A stretch of DNA of 64,000 bases, taken from Chitinophagales bacterium (lineage in GTDB: Bacteria; Bacteroidota; Bacteroidia; Chitinophagales; Chitinophagaceae). Below are positions 54,641 to 63,129 of this stretch, piece after piece. Position numbers and translations under genes: made by a program. The stretch lies in contig JAAFIK010000016.1 of NCBI GenBank assembly GCA_013298665.1, positions 1 to 64,000 on the forward strand. The letters run 5' to 3'. A model generated the notes under the pieces. The model had not been told where the DNA came from and did no database searches. It was given only the letters and a program-made list of their open reading frames with translations. Position 1 is the stretch's first letter. Each line of letters begins with the position of its first letter.

Positions 54641-55993
54641 ATGCCTGACGCTTACAAATACCATCTCGCCCTCTCCCTCGCCGAGGAAGACCTCCCCATC
54701 GGAGAAGCCATTGCTCACGCATTACAGTCAAGGGGCATTGCCTATTATTTGTATACAGAACACGAAGGAGAGAACCTTGGGAAGCCCATTATGCATATTG
54801 TCAATAAAGTGTATGGAGAAGAAGCCCGCCATGTGGTATTGCTGACCAGCATAAATTTTGTACAAAAATTCTGGACGTCCATAGAATCATTGGTGATACA
54901 GATCGCGGCTGCAAAACGGCAGGATTTTATATTGCGGATATGTATCGACGATACGCCAGTAGATGGGATCGGAAAGCATATTGTTGCCCTGAAGTGGCAG
55001 GATAACCCGGAGCAGATCGCCGACATTTTGTTACAAAAACTAAAGAGCGATGAAGCGGGTGACCCGGATTCGCCAGTTGAGCCGATGCCTTTCGGTTCAG
55101 CGCAACAGGGGGGTAGGATTGAAGCATTACCGAAGCCGGCGATGCTTCATGGAAAGTTCTTCAAGCGCGCGGGTATAGTGGCCGGTATTGCATTGGCCGG
55201 ATTCACCCTGTTATGGCTTGTAGTTCGTTCCATTCCCCGGGAGGCAACGCCACGTCAATATGGTATGGACAATGGCAAGAGTCCGTCATCCCGTGAAAGT
55301 GTGAAAAATAAGGGAACGACAGTGCCGGAAAAAGTCCATGTGCCGGCAGGATCATTTATGCTGGGCAGAGATGGCGGTTGGTCCATCTGGCAGCCCATGC
55401 ATAAAGTCACCCTTACAGCTTTTGCCATCAGTAAGACTGAAGTAACTGTAACCCAATACAAAGCTTTTTGCAATGCAACGGGTGCTGTGATGCCTCCGCC
55501 ACCTCCTTATCATTCCAGCGAGGACAATCCGGTCGTAAACATAACCTGGGCCGAAGCGCTGGCTTACTGCCACTGGTTGGGAGGGCGCCTGCCTACAGAG
55601 GCAGAATGGGAATATGCGGCAACGGTCAATGGCGAAACCAGCCATCGGTATAGTGGAGCCAATGCGATAGGCACTGTTGGATATTATTTTACCAATGCAA
55701 CGGGCGGTGCACATCCGGTGGCTCAGAAAAATGCCAATGCCATAGGATGCTTTGACATGAGTGGCAACGTATCGGAATGGTGCCAGGATTGGCTCGGGAA
55801 ATATTTGCCGGGCGACCAGCTCAATCCACAAGGACCGGCTACGGGTACACGTAAAGTGATACGGGGAGGCCACTACCTGAGTAAGGTTGCCAACGACAGC
55901 TCGGCCAATGAACTGCTCACCGCTTATCGCGATCATGAAGACCCGGCACTCCGCAAGCCCTTTATCGGCTTCCGTGTAGTATGGGATCCATAG
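54641..55993 (+). CDS. TIR-TM-FGE fusion protein
   Basis: The 450-residue protein starts with a TIR-like domain (1-135; YHLALSLAEEDL, FWTSIESLVI with candidate Glu82). One membrane helix (176-195) and a Ser-rich linker follow, then a formylglycine-generating-enzyme-like (SUMF1) domain (~233-449): VPAGSFMLGRDGG, RLPTEAEWEYAA, GNVSEWCQDW, VIRGGHYLS. FGE domains of this kind in conflict systems are usually not sulfatase maturases but sensor or peptide-binding modules. With the TIR inside and the FGE outside the membrane, the architecture suggests a transmembrane trigger for NAD depletion. That is inference. Confidence 0.82.
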   Translation: MPDAYKYHLALSLAEEDLPIGEAIAHALQSRGIAYYLYTEHEGENLGKPIMHIVNKVYGEEARHVVLLTSINFVQKFWTSIESLVIQIAAAKRQDFILRICIDDTPVDGIGKHIVALKWQDNPEQIADILLQKLKSDEAGDPDSPVEPMPFGSAQQGGRIEALPKPAMLHGKFFKRAGIVAGIALAGFTLLWLVVRSIPREATPRQYGMDNGKSPSSRESVKNKGTTVPEKVHVPAGSFMLGRDGGWSIWQPMHKVTLTAFAISKTEVTVTQYKAFCNATGAVMPPPPPYHSSEDNPVVNITWAEALAYCHWLGGRLPTEAEWEYAATVNGETSHRYSGANAIGTVGYYFTNATGGAHPVAQKNANAIGCFDMSGNVSEWCQDWLGKYLPGDQLNPQGPATGTRKVIRGGHYLSKVANDSSANELLTAYRDHEDPALRKPFIGFRVVWDP

Positions 55994-56024
55994 TTTTTTA
56001 TTACATCATCAATCAACTCAACGC

Positions 56025-56654
56025 ATGACAACTATTGAACAACAAATTGCAAAATGGACAGCATTGCTAATCACTGCAGGTAATCCTACGGAGCAGGCCG
56101 CAATTGAGCTTGAAATCAAGCGCCTCAAGCGGATAGCACGAACCATTAAAAAGAAGCCGGACGAAAAGACAAAAGAGGATCAAGTGGTAATGCCGGAACC
56201 AGTCACCAGCGATGGACCACCGGTTGTATTTGTCATTCATGGACATGACAGCCCGATGAAACGCGAGGTACAACTGTTTATTAATCGTTGCGGTTTGCGC
56301 GACAGGGTGGGGCATGAAGAGGCGGATATAAGCGGCAGTATACTGGATAAGCTTACGTCAGATAAAGATTTGCCGGTTTATGCTATTGCGGCGCTGAGTC
56401 CGGATGACACGCAGCATGATGGCTCATTATGGGCGAGGCAGAATGTGATTTTTGAAATTGGTTATTTTATGGGCTTACTGGGAAGAAAGAAAGTGCGGTT
56501 ACTACGTCAGGCGGGTACAGCAATACCTTCGGATCTCCAGGGAATACTTTATACGAATTATGATGAGGAAGGCGCCTGGCGTGTAAAACTCGCTAAGGAA
56601 ATGCGTGCAGTTGGAATCCCTGTTAATGAAGAAAGACTGGTTGATGCATTTTAA
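56025..56654 (+). CDS. CAP12-like TIR-like nucleotide-binding protein
   Basis: A 209-residue soluble protein. Residues 1-55 form a short helical, Lys/Glu-rich region. Residues ~66-200 form a TIR-like domain of the predicted nucleotide-binding type: PPVVFVIHGHDSPMKREV, LWARQNVIFEIGYFMGLLG, RKKVRLL and IPSDLQGILYTNYDE. This family is found fused to STING in bacterial CBASS (CAP12), where it degrades NAD. No STING or cyclase is present here. It follows the FGE fusion by 31 bp and is the last plus-strand gene of the cluster. Confidence 0.8.
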   Translation: MTTIEQQIAKWTALLITAGNPTEQAAIELEIKRLKRIARTIKKKPDEKTKEDQVVMPEPVTSDGPPVVFVIHGHDSPMKREVQLFINRCGLRDRVGHEEADISGSILDKLTSDKDLPVYAIAALSPDDTQHDGSLWARQNVIFEIGYFMGLLGRKKVRLLRQAGTAIPSDLQGILYTNYDEEGAWRVKLAKEMRAVGIPVNEERLVDAF

Positions 56655-56720
56655 CCCAGGTTTGGCAACCCACTGAAAAGCCTGGGCTTAATGCCAACGT
56701 GTCAGTAGCAGTGTACTAAA

Positions 56721-56764
56721 AACAAGCCCCTTGTAAAAACAAGCCCCCTGTAAAAACAAGGGGC
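56721..56764. repeat. Short direct repeat able to form alternative hairpins
   Basis: In the 199-bp convergent gap, ACAAGCCCCTTG and ACAAGCCCCCTG occur in tandem (56722-56733 and about 56738-56749). Both can pair with CAAGGGGC (757-764 of this kilobase, 56757-56764). The first is the better match. No T run follows, so terminator function is doubtful. The rest of the gap is empty. Confidence 0.45.
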
Positions 56765-56853
56765 CTGTACTTAACAGCCTGCTTTTTGATATACCCGTTG
56801 CAGCGCTGCCCTGTAAAAGCGACAGCACTGCAACTGCGGTAATCCGGCCGGCA

Positions 56854-57552
56854 TCAGGAAATACCCGATACCGTCAGTTTGACTTCGGTACTCATCTGGC
56901 CCACTTCCTCATCGTTGTCGATATAGATCGCGGTAAACTTCCAGATGGCGCTTTGTCCCAACGACGGCAGGGGATAACTGTCCTTGTACAATGCCCTGGT
57001 GCTGGTGGCGAGAAAATTATTGCCCTTGCCATCACCCCTGTCCACATACAGGTGAACACCCTGCATTTTGTTTTTCTTCCACTTCAGTACCGGGTGCCCG
57101 GCATTCATCTCGTATTGCAGACTGGGTTGTACATCAACCTTGTTGATGACAGGCGCCTGCCCGATGATGCCAAGGTCTTTGCCAATCGATTCGTTGTACG
57201 CACGGTTGGCTTTAATACTGGCCACGAGTTTTGAGGTCCGCCCGAAAATGTCCGGTACCACCGCATACGGCGGTTTGGGTGCTGCTGGTGGTGCTGCCGG
57301 TGGCTGCAGGGGCATGTTCTCCCTGCTCCCGTCACGCAGGATGTTTTTGTACGCGGTGGACTGCTTCTTGTACTCCCTGATGCTGTTCAGGTTGCTGATA
57401 AAGTAGTCGAAGTTTGCAGCGTCTTGCACCAATTGCTGAACCACATCCTCCTCCAGCCGAAGCACATCCTTGTACATCGGTGCTTTTCCGGAAAAATTGT
57501 TCAACCATTTCATTTTGCCCGCATCATCGTACGGGAGATAATTGTTAGCCAT
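56854..57552 (-). CDS. Conserved hypothetical protein with Fn3-like C-terminus
   Basis: A 232-residue protein with an N-terminal helical region (residues 1-70: LEEDVVQQLVQDAANFDYFI), a Pro/Ala-rich linker (LQPPAAPPAAPKPPYAVVP), a second helix bundle and a C-terminal beta-rich segment (HPVLKWKKNKMQGVHLYVDRG to WKFTAIYIDNDEEVGQ) that looks like a fibronectin type III fold. No signal peptide. Similar proteins seem common in Bacteroidota, with no established role. It is convergent with the TIR-like gene. Confidence 0.7.
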   Translation of the reverse strand: MANNYLPYDDAGKMKWLNNFSGKAPMYKDVLRLEEDVVQQLVQDAANFDYFISNLNSIREYKKQSTAYKNILRDGSRENMPLQPPAAPPAAPKPPYAVVPDIFGRTSKLVASIKANRAYNESIGKDLGIIGQAPVINKVDVQPSLQYEMNAGHPVLKWKKNKMQGVHLYVDRGDGKGNNFLATSTRALYKDSYPLPSLGQSAIWKFTAIYIDNDEEVGQMSTEVKLTVSGIS

Positions 57553-57929
57553 CTTTTTTTTGTTTAGTTAAAAAATATGAGGACAAAGCAACGGCGGTTT
57601 TTCAAGAAAAAACTGAGAAAAAACCCATGAATTTCAAGTTTTTTTCCCTTGTTTTTCTCAACTTTTTTTTGTAAGGCTTTTTTGGTGTTTCTCCCGCCCG
57701 GGATATGGCGTACCAAAAAATGCATTTTGTCAAAAGCTGTAACTGAAGCCTGGCGGACATTACAGCCCTCCAGGGTGTGGATTAACCATGCCGGTCAGCC
57801 CCATGCTGTCGGCCAGGAGCCGATATGCGTGCTTAATATGACCAATACCGCCTGTCCGGCACCGGCACCTGCCGGGCCCGGACAGATCATCGCCAACGCT
57901 GTACCGCTTATTGTCATATACATTGTTAA

Positions 57930-58665
57930 CATGCCCCGTTTGACCGGCATAACCAATCGTTTTGCAATAGTATCGTTCCACCCGGAACCAATAGCGGCTG
58001 CAACAGCACCGGTTCATACTATATATATGTGTATCCCGCCATACCCGTTGCCCGGGTCAATACGCACGGGAGCCATACGGTTCAACCGGTTACCCGTAAT
58101 GGCATATCCGGCTGCGGATACAGACTCCCGGCAACCCATAGCGCATGGCCTCCGGGCAGTGCATATAATACTGCTGTTGATAACCGATAGCCGGTCATCA
58201 AGCGTTACTTACTACCGGGCAATGATTGCGCATGGTACAGCAAATGCAACTGACCTGCGGTACATAATAGCCGACTGGTGAGCCGTAACGGCTGACCCTG
58301 TAGCGCTTGCTGCTGACTGGTAAGCAGATACTGCTGCCTGGATGTTCATAACGGCTGACTTGCGGACAATAATGACTGACCTGCGGTGTAATAGGATTGT
58401 ACGGTAATCAGTCATTACTGACTGGTGGGTAATTATTGCCGCTGATTAAACTGCAGGTACTGACCACGCATTTTTTATGCGTCGTTGGTACGCCATTACT
58501 ACTGACCTGTGTACTGTACCTGCTGGTCAGTCAGCAGTAATGACCGCCGGTACACCAGTAACCATTGACCTGCCAGCAATAATCACTGACTGGTCTGTTG
58601 CGATTGCCATCGGTCAGGTACTCATTGCAGACTGGTCAGTAATGCGTAATGCCGGTAGGGTAATG
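57930..58665. repeat. Degenerate 21-bp periodic array
   Basis: The 1.19 kb between 57553 and 58740 lacks a convincing gene. Its first ~100 bp are T-rich tracts. From about 57930 to 58665 words such as CTGAC, GACTGGT and CCGG recur at 20-22 or 42 bases, for example at about 58250, 58272, 58292, 58313, 58355, 58376 and 58418. Translated in one plus frame this gives diverged heptads of the form TDLxxII or ADWxVxx, interrupted by TGA, TAA or TAG where intact units have TCA or similar. It is either an old coding repeat decayed into stops or a non-coding minisatellite. Several short open frames on both strands here are judged incidental. Confidence 0.6.
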
Positions 58666-58740
58666 GGTGGTGTACACGGGAAAAAAGCATATTGCAAAAA
58701 GGGATACTGGTAAACCGTGAGTGGATACGCGCCAATCTGC

Positions 58741-58941
58741 TTATGGCCGCTGTTGCATGGCTGCAACAATACGATCCGTTCTTTTATTCGCGCGCTCATT
58801 ATTGAGCGATACAACTGCCCAGATCATCGCGGGTATCCAGCCAATAAGGGTGAGCTGGAGGAGCAGACAGATAATGCCGGTGAGGATTTTTCCCCTGAGC
58901 ATAAAAGAAAGCCAGGGCAAAAGGATAGCGAGTAAGGTCAT
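58741..58941 (-). CDS. YqaE/Pmp3-family small membrane protein
   Basis: A 66-residue protein with the two-helix Pmp3 pattern: LLAILLPWLSFMLRGK, then LLLQLTLIGWIPAMIWAVVSL. A polar C-terminal tail follows. Members are found under stress conditions and influence membrane potential in other organisms. It lies 46 bp after the 70-residue gene, possibly as the end of the MotA/MotB-like operon. Confidence 0.82.
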   Translation of the reverse strand: MTLLAILLPWLSFMLRGKILTGIICLLLQLTLIGWIPAMIWAVVSLNNERANKRTDRIVAAMQQRP

Positions 58942-58987
58942 ATTGTTATTTTTTTATCATGAAGTGGCATATGTCAGGGGTCAGGCT

Positions 58988-59200
58988 TTACCTGCGGTTG
59001 ATGACCCGCACCACCCATATCCCGATGATGATGAGTAAAGTTACAACAAATGCCGTACCCGCATATCCCGCTACCTCACCCAGTTCGGATATCTGCAGGC
59101 GCCGGTTGACCATCCGCAATACCAGCGTGGCAATACCGGAGATGATACAGATGAGGAGCAGAGGAGAGGAGAACCCGGTTTTCTTTTTCTTTCTGGCCAT
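58988..59200 (-). CDS. Small two-helix membrane protein
   Basis: A 70-residue protein with a basic N-terminus (MARKKKKTG), two membrane helices (~12-29 and 45-66) and a basic end. Nothing identifies a function. It starts 42 bp after the MotB-like gene ends and may belong to the same transcript. Confidence 0.65.
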   Translation of the reverse strand: MARKKKKTGFSSPLLLICIISGIATLVLRMVNRRLQISELGEVAGYAGTAFVVTLLIIIGIWVVRVINRR

Positions 59201-59242
59201 GCGCAGGACTGTATTTTTTTGTATGTGAAATAGGTGAAAATT

Positions 59243-59914
59243 TTATTTGATATCGCCGATTTTGGGAAACACCTGTATCAGGAACCGCTGGTTATCTTCT
59301 TCCAGGTTTGCGGGTAAGCGACCAACGCCCCCCCAGCCATTGCCTGCAATCTGGAGATCGATCAGGTCTTTATAAGCTGTTGCTTCAAAGTCTATCCGGT
59401 TGTTTTTCCAGAAGCTCCAGAGTGATAAAGCCCTTTTATAGCTGAGTTCGTAGTTGTGGTCACGACCCGTATTGTCGTTGGACGCATATCCGGCAATGAC
59501 AATGATGTACGATACATTTTTAAGTTTAGGATCGGCCTCTTTGGCTTTTTTTAGGTTATTGACTACGGCGAGCAATTTTTTACCGGCATCGAGTATCTTC
59601 TCGCGGGTATCCCCCGGGTTGAAAAGGTCATTATCGGAGGCTACATCAGCGCGGTCAGTGTTGAATTTAACATCAAATGCAAGCTTAAACCTTTTATAGG
59701 CTTCCTCGTAGGTAAACAGGGTTTCATCTTTTTTCAGGGGTCGCAGGTTTTCTTCTACGGCTTCTATGATGGACAACTTTTCCTTTTGTAATTTGATGGT
59801 AGTACTCAGCTTCAGGTAGGTGAGTACATAAAGTACCAGCATCACAAAGAAAAGACTCGTCATGAGGTCGGTGAAGCTGGGCCAGAAGAAGGATGAGTTG
59901 GATTGTTTTGTCAT
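59243..59914 (-). CDS. MotB/OmpA-like stator protein (ZorB-like)
   Basis: A 223-residue protein with one N-terminal membrane helix carrying the proton-path Asp: FFWPSFTDLMTSLFFVMLVL (Asp16). A linker leads into a C-terminal OmpA-family peptidoglycan-binding-like domain (SYIIVIAGYASND, HNYELSYKRALSLWSFW). The OmpA motif GHTD is changed to GYAS. MotB, TolR and the Zorya protein ZorB share this plan: a dimer inside a pentameric MotA/ExbB-like channel. The length and the D-L-M helix favour a ZorB-like role over a flagellar one. Start overlaps the vWA gene by four bases. Confidence 0.84.
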   Translation of the reverse strand: MTKQSNSSFFWPSFTDLMTSLFFVMLVLYVLTYLKLSTTIKLQKEKLSIIEAVEENLRPLKKDETLFTYEEAYKRFKLAFDVKFNTDRADVASDNDLFNPGDTREKILDAGKKLLAVVNNLKKAKEADPKLKNVSYIIVIAGYASNDNTGRDHNYELSYKRALSLWSFWKNNRIDFEATAYKDLIDLQIAGNGWGGVGRLPANLEEDNQRFLIQVFPKIGDIK

Positions 59915-61731
59915 TTTATGTCTGAAAACTTAATTTTCCAAAATGGGTGTAAAGAATAGAATATATAACACAGAAAAAGGATTAATATAAACGCCATGAT
60001 AATGATATGCAGATAGGGTAAATTTATCAATGGAGCAAAACTCCAAAGCAGGTAAGTAATTATTAAGAGCGGTATATATTTCAGGATAATGTATTGCAGA
60101 AAAAATAAGCCTGTCTTTCCTTTTTTGATTTGCTGAAGAAATTCTATACTCATTGAAGATAATACAGTTCCGGTGAATGTAAAAAGTAAGAAGAAGCTAT
60201 ATATCAATAGCAATGATTTATCTTCCGGAAGAAGTGGTATAGACTTTATGTTAACGTGTAGTTTAAAAATCGATTTGAGTTGGTTGTCGTTCTTATATAT
60301 CTCTACGTATACGTCGTCAGGATTATTGATGTTCTCTAATGTGAGCAGGAATTTTTTTGGCTCACTTATGATATTCCATGACTTTAAATCGTTTAATATA
60401 AATGTTTTAGGAAGCTCCGGTAAACCTGAGTTGTTACTGATGTCTGCATATGTCGCTTTCAGATGACCAGACGCGTTCTCATTAGAATGGCTTCTTAAAC
60501 AAAAAAAATACTCTCCTCCCTGTTTGAATTGGATTGTTGCATAAGCATTAGATTTATTATGATCATTCTCCGATGGGGTATAAAAATAAATCGTTTGTGT
60601 AGAGGTATATTTGCTGTTCAATATAAATCTGCTGCAGAATTGCAGATCAGATTCCCAGGGTTCAGTGTTGGATAGGGAATCAATTGCCATGTCGTATAAA
60701 TAGGCGTTATTGAAGTTTTTTATTATATCTTCTTTTATTTTTTTTACCTCTCCTTTTGCGAGTTTTTGTTTTTGCGTATTATTAGCTGGGTGGTCAATTA
60801 ATATAATTTGGTGAATGTTGTCTCCTATTGAGTCTTTATAGGTTTTTAATGTTCTCTCAAAGTCTTTACTGTAATTATCCTGAATAAAATCACTTATGAT
60901 AAAAATAACAGTTGGACATCCCGGCTGTAATATTTTCTTTGTCTTTTTGAAAATATCGAGAAAGTCAGAAGTGGTCGTAGGGTGTGATTTATTATCATGT
61001 TGTATTTTTCTGTGAATTTTTAAAAGTGACTCACATTTGCCTGCATTTTTATAATTTGTAATTTCATCTGTTTCATTTAAATCCTTAAAATCACCATTCC
61101 CGAAATAATTAAAGCAACTAATGCTGATAGAATCAAAGTCTTTTTTTTCTGACGATACTATATTTTGAAATATATCCATGAAAACCAATTCATTAAGCTT
61201 GCAGCTATCAGCATTTAATGGGTTTGCGCATCCTTCATTAATTTTATACACCAATTTGGCTTTGTTTTCCTGGTGAGTTTTATTGAATGTATTAGAGTTG
61301 TCGTCGGATCCTGTGTTGTCTATAAAAAGAATAAAATGAATGTTTTTGGGATTGCCCTTCTGATATACTCCTTTTTCGAAATCTATTGTAGTGGGATGAG
61401 TATTTTTCCTGTCATTGCTTTTAGTTATATGTTGATGAGTATAAAAATCTATGATTGATTTTGGCAAGTAAGGATTCGGCTTATTTCCCTCTCTGTATTT
61501 TGAATGTATATCTGAAGTTAAGCTAAGTACAATAGCAGCTATAATGCCAAGCAAAATACTTGTCCAGGTGTGCAGGACAGCAAACATTTTATGAGTTAGG
61601 ATTGCTTTGATAACTTTTTTCTTCTTATCGCTTAATGATGGTTTTACAAGTAGCCACAACAGTGTGAACATAAAAATGCTCAACATAGTAACTATCATTA
61701 TGCAATCAAAGATTGGAATTGAAGCGAACAT
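59911..61731 (-). CDS. Large membrane-anchored protein with vWA-like domain
   Basis: A 606-residue protein with two N-terminal membrane helices (~10-30 and ~51-71). A soluble vWA-like domain follows, with candidate metal-site residues Asp138, Thr140, Ser142 in FILFIDNTGSDDN, a TTTSD segment and IFIISDF, matching the DxTxS...T...D layout. After a beta-rich region come three C-terminal helices (~505-530, ~545-568, ~572-596). The gene is clearly more AT-rich than its neighbours. It overlaps the MotB-like gene by four bases and directly abuts the MotA-like gene, so it belongs to the same functional unit. No published system with this exact order is known to me. Confidence 0.72.
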   Translation of the reverse strand: MFASIPIFDCIMIVTMLSIFMFTLLWLLVKPSLSDKKKKVIKAILTHKMFAVLHTWTSILLGIIAAIVLSLTSDIHSKYREGNKPNPYLPKSIIDFYTHQHITKSNDRKNTHPTTIDFEKGVYQKGNPKNIHFILFIDNTGSDDNSNTFNKTHQENKAKLVYKINEGCANPLNADSCKLNELVFMDIFQNIVSSEKKDFDSISISCFNYFGNGDFKDLNETDEITNYKNAGKCESLLKIHRKIQHDNKSHPTTTSDFLDIFKKTKKILQPGCPTVIFIISDFIQDNYSKDFERTLKTYKDSIGDNIHQIILIDHPANNTQKQKLAKGEVKKIKEDIIKNFNNAYLYDMAIDSLSNTEPWESDLQFCSRFILNSKYTSTQTIYFYTPSENDHNKSNAYATIQFKQGGEYFFCLRSHSNENASGHLKATYADISNNSGLPELPKTFILNDLKSWNIISEPKKFLLTLENINNPDDVYVEIYKNDNQLKSIFKLHVNIKSIPLLPEDKSLLLIYSFFLLFTFTGTVLSSMSIEFLQQIKKGKTGLFFLQYIILKYIPLLIITYLLWSFAPLINLPYLHIIIMAFILILFLCYIFYSLHPFWKIKFSDIK

Positions 61732-63129
61732 CTATATTTTCTTTTTTATCCAGTTATATACTTTCAGATACCAGCTTTTTTGATTTTCATTTATCTGCAT
61801 CAGGACATTGACAGACTCATTTACTTTTGTTTGAAGAGAGGTGAATTTTGAGAGTAGTTGCTTATATTGCTCTGGAGATGTAAGTCTTATTTTTTTTACT
61901 TCAGCATCTATCTCCTCCAGGTAGCTCAACTTACTCAATCCATCCTTACTTCCCTCCAGCGCCTTACTCAATTGCGCCTGTTCCAGAGTCGTCATTTCTT
62001 TTATGGCAGCCAGTTTGGCACTCACGTGTTCTTTCAACTGGTTCAGCCCGTCATCCAGAACCGTGTCCACGCCAATAATGGCCTGCTGTATCAAGCCCCC
62101 CCTTGCCTCCAGTTGCGAGAAGTGCGATTTCAGGAACAGCATCAGTTCGCCGCTCATGGCAAAATGGGTATCGATATTTTTTAGTACTCCTTCAATGTCT
62201 GCCGTGCGGTTGAGCATCTGGTTAAAGGCATTGCTGAGTGTTTGTGATGCCCCTACAAATGTGACCATATTGGTGAGGTATTTATTGAACTGCTCTAATT
62301 TATGCGTACCACGCAGCAGCTCCTGTAATACCTGTACATTGGCTTTGGCAAACTGGTTGATGTCTATGGCGTCCAGTTTAGCGAGGATGTCTCTTTGCAG
62401 CTCCAGATCCTGCCGGTTGCTGTTGAGTATGCCTTCCATGCGAACCAGGTTCTGTTCAAAATGCTGGCTGAAGGCAATCATATTATTCTGCAATCCGTGT
62501 ATCACCAGGTTAGCGTCTTTATTGATTGCCGGCATCAGGCTTTTTTGTAAAAAGGTATAGAATTGGTTTTTACGCTTTTCGGTGATGCGGTGCGCCTTAT
62601 TGAAGAGCAGGCTTGATGCCAGTACGGTGAAACCGATGCCCGTAAAACTGGCTATCATCGCAATCTTTACCCCACCGAGCAAAATATTGATCCCATCGCC
62701 TATGGCATCGCCACCCCCGGTGGTATTGATGGCTTCGGATACACTGCTCATGTTCCACAAACCGGCCACAATACCAATCATGGTCCCCATCAATCCAAGG
62801 TAGAGCGGTACGGACAGGGTCTGGTTGATGGCTTCTTCCTGTACCCCTGTATGCCGCTCGGTAATATCGCGGATCAGGTTAAAATCGGGTGAGCCACCGC
62901 TGCTGGCTTCAAGATAGCCGTTAATGCCATCTGTCAGTTCTGCATGTGGACTACCTTTATCCTCTGCCCCGGGTACGGATAGTCTTGCGGGGGCTTCTGT
63001 TATACCATAGGTTTCAGGTATGGCATTGTGGTATTGGTTAATCCGTTGCCAGTTGCGAAGAAAAACGAGGCATTGCAGGGCAATAATGAGTACTACAATG
63101 GCGTACTCAGCCATTTCGAGTTTAGACAT
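61732..63129 (-). CDS. MotA/TolQ/ExbB-type channel protein with long tail (ZorA-like)
   Basis: A 465-residue protein with membrane helices at ~8-27, ~104-124 and ~154-176. The second contains GLMGTMIGIVAGL, the motif of the ExbB/TolQ/MotA proton-channel family. A 290-residue helical cytoplasmic tail follows (coiled-coil heptads in LERDILAKLD-like and EHVSAKLAAIKEM segments). ZorA in the Zorya defence system has the same plan, with a long tail that transmits signals. Its stop abuts the vWA gene start, and its start overlaps the upstream gene by eight bases. Confidence 0.84.
   Translation of the reverse strand: MSKLEMAEYAIVVLIIALQCLVFLRNWQRINQYHNAIPETYGITEAPARLSVPGAEDKGSPHAELTDGINGYLEASSGGSPDFNLIRDITERHTGVQEEAINQTLSVPLYLGLMGTMIGIVAGLWNMSSVSEAINTTGGGDAIGDGINILLGGVKIAMIASFTGIGFTVLASSLLFNKAHRITEKRKNQFYTFLQKSLMPAINKDANLVIHGLQNNMIAFSQHFEQNLVRMEGILNSNRQDLELQRDILAKLDAIDINQFAKANVQVLQELLRGTHKLEQFNKYLTNMVTFVGASQTLSNAFNQMLNRTADIEGVLKNIDTHFAMSGELMLFLKSHFSQLEARGGLIQQAIIGVDTVLDDGLNQLKEHVSAKLAAIKEMTTLEQAQLSKALEGSKDGLSKLSYLEEIDAEVKKIRLTSPEQYKQLLSKFTSLQTKVNESVNVLMQINENQKSWYLKVYNWIKKKI

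Noticed and set aside
57649..58281. A 210-residue open frame in the repeat region
   Set aside because: It runs from T-rich DNA into the 21-bp array with no domain or start signal, and the frame is explained by the periodicity. I treat it as incidental.
57930..58665. CRISPR array
   Set aside because: Units are degenerate, adjacent and only about 21 bases, without conserved repeats separated by unique spacers. No cas genes are present.
58212..58713. Short open frames on both strands within the array (67 and 78 residues)
   Set aside because: Both arise from the same degenerate repeat read in different directions, so neither is supported as a gene.
59243..63129. Flagellar motor genes motA and motB
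   Set aside because: The channel has only three membrane helices with a long coiled-coil tail, and no flagellar genes occur. T9SS-type Bacteroidota generally lack flagella.
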